Assembly (NCBI RefSeq): GCF_000426065.1
Contig: NZ_AUEQ01000006.1
Coordinates: 558,001 to 622,000 of the forward strand
DNA from: Mycobacterium sp. URHD0025
Lineage (GTDB): Bacteria > Actinomycetota > Actinomycetes > Mycobacteriales > Mycobacteriaceae
Reading direction: 5' to 3'
DNA length: 64,000 bases
Shown here in pieces: positions 58,432-64,000 of the stretch. Position 1 is the stretch's first letter. Every line of letters starts with the position of its first letter. The position numbers were made by a program, and so were the translations under genes. Below the pieces are notes generated by a model. The model did no database searches and was not told the origin of the DNA. It saw only the letters and a list, made by a program, of their open reading frames with translations.

Positions 58432-59118
58432 ATGGACACCATGAGGCAAAGGATCCTTGTCGTCGACGACGACCCATCGCTGGCCGAGATGCTCACCATC
58501 GTGTTGCGTGGCGAGGGATTCGACACCGCGGTCATCGGCGATGGCAGCCAGGCACTCACCGCGGTCCGTGAGTTGCGGCCCGACCTGGTCCTTCTGGACC
58601 TGATGTTGCCCGGCATGAACGGGATCGATGTATGCCGGGTGCTTCGTGCCGACTCGGGTGTGCCGATCGTCATGCTGACCGCCAAGACCGACACCGTCGA
58701 CGTGGTGTTGGGCCTGGAATCCGGCGCCGACGACTACGTGATGAAGCCCTTCAAGCCGAAGGAGCTCGTCGCCCGCGTGCGCGCGCGTCTGCGCCGCAAC
58801 GAGGACGAGCCTGCCGAGCTGCTGTCGATCAACGATGTCGAGATCGATGTGCCCGCTCACAAGGTGACCCGACAGGGCGAGCAGATTTCGCTGACACCGC
58901 TGGAGTTCGACCTGCTCGTGGCGCTGGCACGCAAGCCACGTCAGGTGTTTACTCGGGATGTGCTGCTCGAACAGGTGTGGGGATATCGCCACCCCGCCGA
59001 CACCCGTTTGGTGAACGTGCATGTTCAGCGGTTGCGGGCCAAGGTCGAGAAGGACCCGGAGAACCCGCAGGTGGTGTTGACCGTTCGAGGAGTGGGATAC
59101 AAGGCCGGACCGCCGTGA
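58432..59118 (+). CDS. mtrA: Response regulator MtrA
   Basis: 228 residues, OmpR family. Receiver domain with acidic DDD at 12-14, phospho-acceptor Asp56 in LLDLML, Lys in TAKTD; winged-helix ends [19 protein letters not shown]. Matches M. tuberculosis MtrA nearly residue for residue. Controls cell division, resuscitation and envelope genes. The ATG at 58432 gives the family N terminus MDTMRQRIL. Confidence 0.97.
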   Translation: MDTMRQRILVVDDDPSLAEMLTIVLRGEGFDTAVIGDGSQALTAVRELRPDLVLLDLMLPGMNGIDVCRVLRADSGVPIVMLTAKTDTVDVVLGLESGADDYVMKPFKPKELVARVRARLRRNEDEPAELLSINDVEIDVPAHKVTRQGEQISLTPLEFDLLVALARKPRQVFTRDVLLEQVWGYRHPADTRLVNVHVQRLRAKVEKDPENPQVVLTVRGVGYKAGPP

Positions 59119-59135
59119 CACTGCACGGCTCGACC

Positions 59136-59171
59136 GTGGCCGTGATATTCACCGCCCGGTGGTGGCCGTGA
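59136..59171 (+). CDS. Possible leader peptide before mtrB
   Basis: GTG at 59136 opens an 11-codon frame ([11 protein letters not shown]) whose TGA overlaps the mtrB GTG at 59168. Its first 15 bases (GTGGCCGTGATATTC) repeat those at 59162-59176 with one change. It may couple mtrB translation to mtrA, or be a start-site duplication. Confidence 0.25.
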   Translation: MAVIFTARWWP

Positions 59172-60829
59172 TCTTCGGCTCACGACGGCGCATCCGTGGG
59201 CGTTGGGGAGGTTCCGGCCCACTGCTGCGTGGCCTGGGAACGCTTGGCAGGGCGCTGAGCCTGGTGTGGCGTCGTTCGCTGCAACTACGTGTGGTCACGC
59301 TGACGTTGGGGCTTTCGCTCGCCGTCATCCTGGTTCTCGGTTTCGTGCTGACCAGTCAGATCACCGACCGGATTCTCGAGGTCAAGGTCAAAGCGGCCAC
59401 AGAGGAGATCGAACGCGCCCGCGTCACGGTCGGCGGCATCGTCGGCGGTGAGGAGAGCCGCTCGCTGGACAGCAGCCTGCAGTTGGCGCGCAACACCTTG
59501 ATCGATCGCAAGGCCGACGCCCGCGCGGATGTGGCAGGGGCGTTCGATGCCGCGCTGATCGTTCCCGGCGACGGTCCACGCGAGGCCGCGGCGGCCGGAC
59601 CGGTGCAGCAGGTGCCGAAGGCGTTGCGCGACTTCGTCAAAGCCGGACAGGTCAGCTACCAGTACGCCACGGTGCAGACTGACGGGTTCTCCGGGCCGGC
59701 ACTGATCGTCGGTAGCCCGGCGTCCTCGTCGGTGCCCAATCTTGAGCTGTACCTGATCTTTCCGCTGAACAACGAGGAGAGCACCATCGCGCTGGTGCGG
59801 GGCACGATGGCGACCGGCGGCGTGGTGCTGCTGGGTCTGCTGGCGGCGATCGCGCTGGTGGTGGCCCGCCAGATCGTGCAGCCGGTGCGGTCGGCCTCGC
59901 GTATCGCCGAGCGGTTCGCCGAAGGACACCTGACCGAGCGGATGCCGGTGCGCGGCGAGGACGACATGGCCCGGCTGGCGGTGTCGTTCAACGACATGGC
60001 AGAGAGCCTGTCCCGTCAGATTCAGCAGCTCGAAGAGTTCGGAAATCTGCAGCGCCGCTTCACCTCTGACGTCAGCCACGAGCTACGAACCCCGCTGACC
60101 ACCGTGCGGATGGCGGCCGACCTGATCCACGACCACAGCGAGGATCTGGACCCAGCGTTGCGGCGGTCCACCGAACTGATGGTCAACGAACTGGACCGCT
60201 TCGAGACCCTGCTCGCCGACCTGCTGGAGATCTCCCGCCACGACGCCGGCGTCGCGGAGCTCTCGGTGGAGTCGGTCGATCTGCGCTCGACGGTGCAGAG
60301 CGCGCTGGACAACGTCGGGCATCTGGCCGCCGACGCGGAGGTGGAGCTCGACGTCAACATGCCCCCCGGTGAGGTGATCGCGGAGGTGGATCCGCGCCGG
60401 GTGGAACGGATCCTGCGCAATCTCATCGCCAACGCCATCGACCACGCCGAACGCAAACCGGTGCGCATCCGGATGGCCGCCGACGAGGACACGGTCGCCG
60501 TCACTGTCCGCGACTTCGGCGTCGGTCTGCGCCCCGGCGAGGAGAAGCTGGTGTTCAGCCGGTTCTGGCGATCGGACCCGTCCCGGGTGCGCCGCTCCGG
60601 CGGCACCGGCCTGGGTCTGGCCATCAGCATCGAGGACGCGCGCCTGCACCAGGGCAGGCTGGAGGCGTGGGGCGAACCGGGCAAGGGGGCCTGCTTCCGC
60701 CTGACGCTGCCGCTGGTGCGCGGTCACAAGGTGACCACGAGCCCGTTGCCGCTCAAACCCGTTGCACCGCAGCAGAAGCAGCGGCAGCGTCCCAACCGGG
60801 ACCGGGAGCAAGCGGAGGAGAACGTGTGA
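59168..60829 (+). CDS. mtrB: Sensor histidine kinase MtrB
   Basis: 553 residues from GTG 59168 ([12 protein letters not shown]). TM1 [22 protein letters not shown], an extracytoplasmic domain of about 160 residues, TM2 [19 protein letters not shown], His[15 protein letters not shown] with the phospho-His, and HATPase ([31 protein letters not shown]). Phosphorylates MtrA. The C terminus is basic and Gln-rich. A GTG at 59159 is the alternative start. Stop overlaps lpqB by four bases. Confidence 0.96.
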   Translation: MIFGSRRRIRGRWGGSGPLLRGLGTLGRALSLVWRRSLQLRVVTLTLGLSLAVILVLGFVLTSQITDRILEVKVKAATEEIERARVTVGGIVGGEESRSLDSSLQLARNTLIDRKADARADVAGAFDAALIVPGDGPREAAAAGPVQQVPKALRDFVKAGQVSYQYATVQTDGFSGPALIVGSPASSSVPNLELYLIFPLNNEESTIALVRGTMATGGVVLLGLLAAIALVVARQIVQPVRSASRIAERFAEGHLTERMPVRGEDDMARLAVSFNDMAESLSRQIQQLEEFGNLQRRFTSDVSHELRTPLTTVRMAADLIHDHSEDLDPALRRSTELMVNELDRFETLLADLLEISRHDAGVAELSVESVDLRSTVQSALDNVGHLAADAEVELDVNMPPGEVIAEVDPRRVERILRNLIANAIDHAERKPVRIRMAADEDTVAVTVRDFGVGLRPGEEKLVFSRFWRSDPSRVRRSGGTGLGLAISIEDARLHQGRLEAWGEPGKGACFRLTLPLVRGHKVTTSPLPLKPVAPQQKQRQRPNRDREQAEENV

Positions 60830-62586
60830 AGCGCCTGCTGACGGTGGTGATCGTCGGTCTGGTCGTTCTGGTGTCCGGATGCGCGGGAATTCCGAATTCG
60901 TCGTCCCCGCAGGCGATCGGCACGGTCGACAAACCGGCACCACCGAACCTTCCCAAACCGGCGCCGGGGATGGACCCCGACGTGTTGTTGCGCGAATTCC
61001 TCAAAGCCACTGCCGATCCCGCGAACCGGCACCTGGCCGCCCGGCAGTTCCTCACCGAGTCGGCCTCCAGCGCATGGGACGACGCCGGTAGCGCGCTGCT
61101 GCTCGACCGGGTGGTGTTCGTCGAAACCCGTGGCTCGGACCGGGTTTCGGTGAGCATGCGAGCCGACATCCTGGGATCGCTGTCCGACATGGGAGTGTTC
61201 GAGACGGGGGAGGGGGCGCTGCCCGACCCCGGTCCCATCGAACTCGTCCAGACCCCGGGCGGCTGGCGCATCGACCGGCTGCCCAACGGCGTTTTCCTCG
61301 ACTGGCAACAGTTCCAGTCGACCTACAAGCGCAACACCCTCTACTTCGTCGATCCCACCGGAACCACCGTCGTGCCCGATCCGCGCTACGTCGCGGTCTC
61401 CGATCCCGACCAGTTGGCCACCGAACTGATCTCCAAACTGGTGGCCGGTCCCCGTCCGGAGATGGCCAGGTCGGTGCGCAACCTGCTCGACGCGCCGCTG
61501 CGGATGCGCGGTCCGGTCACCCGGGCCGACGGCGGCAAGACCGGGGTGGGCCGCGGCTACGGTGGCGCCCGCATCGACCTCGAGAACCTCTCGACCACCG
61601 ATCCGCACAGTCGTCAACTGCTTGCCGCCCAGATCATTTGGACCCTGTCGCGGGCCGGGGTCAGTGGCCCCTACGTGATCAACGCCGACGGTGCGCCGTT
61701 GGACGACCGGTTCGCCGACGGTTGGGAGACCTCCGATGTCGCGGCCGCCGATCCGGGGGCGGTACCCGGTGCGGCGGCCGGACTGCACGCGCTCGTGGGC
61801 GGCTCGCTCGTGGCGCTGGACGGCCAGAGCACCACCCGGGTGCCAGGGGCCTTCGGTTCGGCACCCAATCAGAAGTCAGCCGCCGTGTCGCGCAACGGTC
61901 AGGACGCCGCCTCGGTCGTCGTGCTGCCCGATGCGCCGGAGGCCACCGCCGCCTCGCTGTGGATGGGGCCGTTGGGCGGGCCCACCGCGATGGCCATCGA
62001 GGGGCGCACCCTGACGCGGCCCAGCTGGTCGTTGGATCAGGCCGTGTGGGTGGTGGTCGACGATGTCAACGTGGTGCGGGCCATCCGCGACGCGTCGGGC
62101 GTGCCGGCCCGCATTCCCGTCGACGTCGCGGCGGTGTCCACCCGCTACCCGGGCCCCATCACCGAGCTGCAACTCTCACGCGACGGCACGCGTGCGGCCA
62201 TGGTGATCGGTGGGCAGGTCGTCCTGGCGGGAATCGAGCGAACCCCCGAGGGGCAGTTCTTGCTGACCTATCCGAGGCGCCTCGGCTTCGGCTTGGGCAA
62301 CAGTGTGGTGTCGCTGTCGTGGCGTACCGGCGATGACATCGTGGTCAGCCGGACCGATCCGGCGCACCCGGTGTCGTACGTGAATCTCGACGGCGTGAAC
62401 TCCGACGGCCCGAGCCGCAACCTGGCCACCCCGGTGGGCACCGTGGCCGCCAATCCGTCGACGGTATATGTCGCCGACCAACGCGGTGTGCTGCAACTCT
62501 CCGCGTCGGCCAGTGAGGACAATCCGGGTTGGGTCGAGGTGCGCCCGTTGATGATTGCGGGCTCGTTGCCGGTGCTACCCGGCTGA
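60826..62586 (+). CDS. lpqB: Lipoprotein LpqB (MtrAB accessory)
   Basis: 586 residues. Lipobox [10 protein letters not shown] at about 10-19 (lipidated Cys18), a GerMN-type domain around [18 protein letters not shown]..., and a C-terminal beta-propeller-like LpqB domain ([36 protein letters not shown]). LpqB interacts with the extracytoplasmic domain of MtrB. GTG at 60826 with GGAGGAG upstream; overlaps mtrB (GTGA). Confidence 0.95.
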   Translation: MKRLLTVVIVGLVVLVSGCAGIPNSSSPQAIGTVDKPAPPNLPKPAPGMDPDVLLREFLKATADPANRHLAARQFLTESASSAWDDAGSALLLDRVVFVETRGSDRVSVSMRADILGSLSDMGVFETGEGALPDPGPIELVQTPGGWRIDRLPNGVFLDWQQFQSTYKRNTLYFVDPTGTTVVPDPRYVAVSDPDQLATELISKLVAGPRPEMARSVRNLLDAPLRMRGPVTRADGGKTGVGRGYGGARIDLENLSTTDPHSRQLLAAQIIWTLSRAGVSGPYVINADGAPLDDRFADGWETSDVAAADPGAVPGAAAGLHALVGGSLVALDGQSTTRVPGAFGSAPNQKSAAVSRNGQDAASVVVLPDAPEATAASLWMGPLGGPTAMAIEGRTLTRPSWSLDQAVWVVVDDVNVVRAIRDASGVPARIPVDVAAVSTRYPGPITELQLSRDGTRAAMVIGGQVVLAGIERTPEGQFLLTYPRRLGFGLGNSVVSLSWRTGDDIVVSRTDPAHPVSYVNLDGVNSDGPSRNLATPVGTVAANPSTVYVADQRGVLQLSASASEDNPGWVEVRPLMIAGSLPVLPG

Positions 62587-62659
62587 GGATCGGCGTAAAA
62601 CACGTGTCATTCCCGTCGTGCGACCCGATTTAGGCTGGGGTCCGACCAAGGGGGGCGCC

Positions 62660-63559
62660 ATGGCGGACCGACGTGACAACGCGTATCCGGCGATGACAAT
62701 CGATGAGGCGGCATACATTCGGCGCCTGACGCTGCAGGCACTGGCGACACGGGGCGTCGAGGCGACGTTCGCCGCGGACGGTGCCACCGTGCGGTGTTCC
62801 GATGGGTCGGGTTACGGCCTCGACAACCTGATGCGGTCGTGTCGCAATGCGGCGCAACAGGATTGGCCCAAGGTGGTGGACAAGCATTTCGCCGACATGC
62901 TCTCCTCGCGGGACCGTCCCGGGGTCGATGACATGGACTCTTCGGAACTGCTCGCCCGGGTGCGGGCGCGGGTGCTGTCGACAGAACAGGTCGAGGAATC
63001 GCCCGGGGGAATGCTGTCGTATGGCTGGCCGATCGCCGACGGCCTGACCGAGGTGCTGTGCGTCGACCATCCCGATGTCGTCGCCTATCTCAACACCGAG
63101 CAGGTCTCCACGCGTGACGTCGCTGCGCTGCGCGCAGCGGGGCGGCGCAACACTGCCGATGAGCCGATCGAACAAGTGATCACCCGCGACGCCGACGAGG
63201 CACGCTATTTCATCCTGACCGGCGAATCGGTGTTCGTCGGCTCGAAGATCCTCGACGTCGGGGCCCTGGTGCCCGATTACCTGCCCGCCGCTCCGCACGG
63301 GGTCATCGTCGGCGCACCGTCGCGCAACCTGCTCATGGCACATCCGATAGCGGCCGCGGAATCGCTGATCACCGCGATCAACGGCATGGCTCAGCTGTGC
63401 CGAACGCTCAGCGCGGGCAATCCGGGGCCGATCAGCGGCGACCTCTACTACTGGAACGGTGACCTGCAGCGGGTCACCTCGGTGAACCCGCAGACCGGAG
63501 CCATCGCGGTGCTGGTGGACGGGGCGTTCGGTGATGTGTTCACCGCGCTGACGCGCTGA
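62660..63559 (+). CDS. Conserved protein of unknown function (Rv3243c-like)
   Basis: 299 residues, MADRRDNAYPAMTIDEAAYIRRLTLQALATRGV to a C-terminal FGDVFTALTR. No membrane segment or recognised motif; it has a mixed alpha/beta composition. It lies between lpqB and comF, as Rv3243c does. ATG at 62660 with a strong AAGGGGGG; TAGGCT at 62631-62636 looks like its -10. Confidence 0.8.
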   Translation: MADRRDNAYPAMTIDEAAYIRRLTLQALATRGVEATFAADGATVRCSDGSGYGLDNLMRSCRNAAQQDWPKVVDKHFADMLSSRDRPGVDDMDSSELLARVRARVLSTEQVEESPGGMLSYGWPIADGLTEVLCVDHPDVVAYLNTEQVSTRDVAALRAAGRRNTADEPIEQVITRDADEARYFILTGESVFVGSKILDVGALVPDYLPAAPHGVIVGAPSRNLLMAHPIAAAESLITAINGMAQLCRTLSAGNPGPISGDLYYWNGDLQRVTSVNPQTGAIAVLVDGAFGDVFTALTR

Positions 63560-63569
63560 GGCCCGACGC

Positions 63570-64000
63570 ATGCTCGACCTCTTCCTGCCGTTGGAATGCG
63601 GTGGCTGCGGGGCACCGTCGACGAGGTGGTGCGCCTCGTGCGCCGCACAACTCGCGGTCGGGGCCGACGAGCCGCACCTGTTCACCGCGCGGACCGATCC
63701 GGGAGTTCCGGTCTTCGCGCTGGGACGCCATGCCGGCGTCCGCAGACGCGTAATCGTCGCCGCCAAGGAAAAGGGGCGTACGGACCTCGTGGCGCCGCTG
63801 GCCGGAGCCCTGAACGCCGGTCTGCAACATCTGCTGACCTGGGGCATCATCGGCACTCCGGTGACAGTTGTACCGGCGCCCACCCGGCGTGCCGCGGCGC
63901 GGCGTCGTGGTGGCGACCCGGTCGGCCGGATCGCGACGTCGGCGGTGGTCGGTCTGCCCGGAGTGCGCGTCGTGCCGGCGCTTCGCCTGCGACCGTGGGT
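63570..64000 (+). CDS. ComF family phosphoribosyltransferase-like protein, partial
   Basis: 143 codons run to the window edge from ATG at 63570. LFLPLECGGCGAPSTRWCASCAAQ is the ComF zinc ribbon; VVPAPTRRAAARRRGGDPV corresponds to the conserved substrate loop of ComF proteins. The PRPP-binding site is beyond the window. ComF takes part in DNA uptake in competent bacteria; in mycobacteria its role is unproven. Corresponds to Rv3242c. Confidence 0.85.
   Translation, partial: MLDLFLPLECGGCGAPSTRWCASCAAQLAVGADEPHLFTARTDPGVPVFALGRHAGVRRRVIVAAKEKGRTDLVAPLAGALNAGLQHLLTWGIIGTPVTVVPAPTRRAAARRRGGDPVGRIATSAVVGLPGVRVVPALRLRPW

Overview
The window is high-GC actinobacterial chromosome with gene content and order of a rapid-growing Mycobacterium (Mycolicibacterium type). 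Landmarks that support this are rsbW-sigF, accA3, sseA, accD5-accE5, birA, purK-purE, fadE25, a CpsA-like LCP gene, rmlD-wbbL-manC, fbiA-fbiB, whiB2, manB-manA, alkB-rubredoxins-tetR, sahH, tmk, mtrA-mtrB-lpqB and comF. They run in the order known from M. tuberculosis Rv3287c to Rv3242c, read in the opposite direction. Many starts are GTG or TTG, stop/start overlaps of the GTGA/ATGA type are common, and several genes look leaderless. I found no rRNA, tRNA, CRISPR array, prophage or transposase.

Layout. (1) 1-12.8 kb: end of a DUF6328 gene; the stress sigma factor SigF with its anti-sigma RsbW and a STAS antagonist-type protein; acyl-CoA carboxylase genes (accA3, accD5, accE5); sulfur-transfer genes sseA and sufE; and a divergent SDR / alpha-beta hydrolase pair in which each gene has a SigF-type promoter. 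(2) 12.8-13.8 kb: an AbiEi/DUF559-type nuclease-like gene enclosed between two inward-facing hairpin repeats. (3) 13.8-18.8 kb: an overlapping four-gene operon (SnoaL-like, FadD, KstD-like, KshA-like) that suggests steroid or related polycyclic catabolism, preceded by two identical dyads. (4) 20.2-23.7 kb: an overlapping four-gene cluster (GT2 glycosyltransferase, acyl-CoA-dehydrogenase-like, PIG-L deacetylase, NodS-like methyltransferase) plus csbD. It sits between the bPH2-domain gene and gtrA and is bounded by a 47-bp imperfect direct repeat of the 3' end of the bPH2 gene, as if inserted there. This is the best candidate for an undescribed system.

(5) 24-30 kb: purK-purE, a TetR regulator divergent from fadE25 with a perfect operator-like palindrome, and a pyruvate-oxidase-like ThDP enzyme. 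(6) 30-44 kb: cell-envelope sugar metabolism (LCP ligase, dTDP-rhamnose synthesis, rhamnosyltransferase, GDP-mannose pyrophosphorylase, phosphomannomutase, mannose-6-phosphate isomerase), coenzyme F420 synthesis (fbiA-fbiB with a coupled Nudix gene) and whiB2. (7) 44-52 kb: FAD monooxygenase, AurF-like diiron oxygenase, methyltransferase, APC permease, and the alkane hydroxylase operon alkB-rubA-rubB-tetR. (8) 52-64 kb: sahH with a clear terminator, a secreted lipase, an AAA+/TPR pair, tmk, the MtrAB-LpqB envelope-stress module, a conserved unknown protein and the start of comF.

Functional links. RsbW, the STAS protein and SigF form a partner-switching module whose likely targets lie in the same window. 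AccA3 is the alpha subunit that works with AccD5 and AccE5. RmlD, WbbL, ManC, ManB, ManA and the LCP protein feed arabinogalactan and mannosylated envelope polymers. MtrAB-LpqB couples envelope status to cell division.
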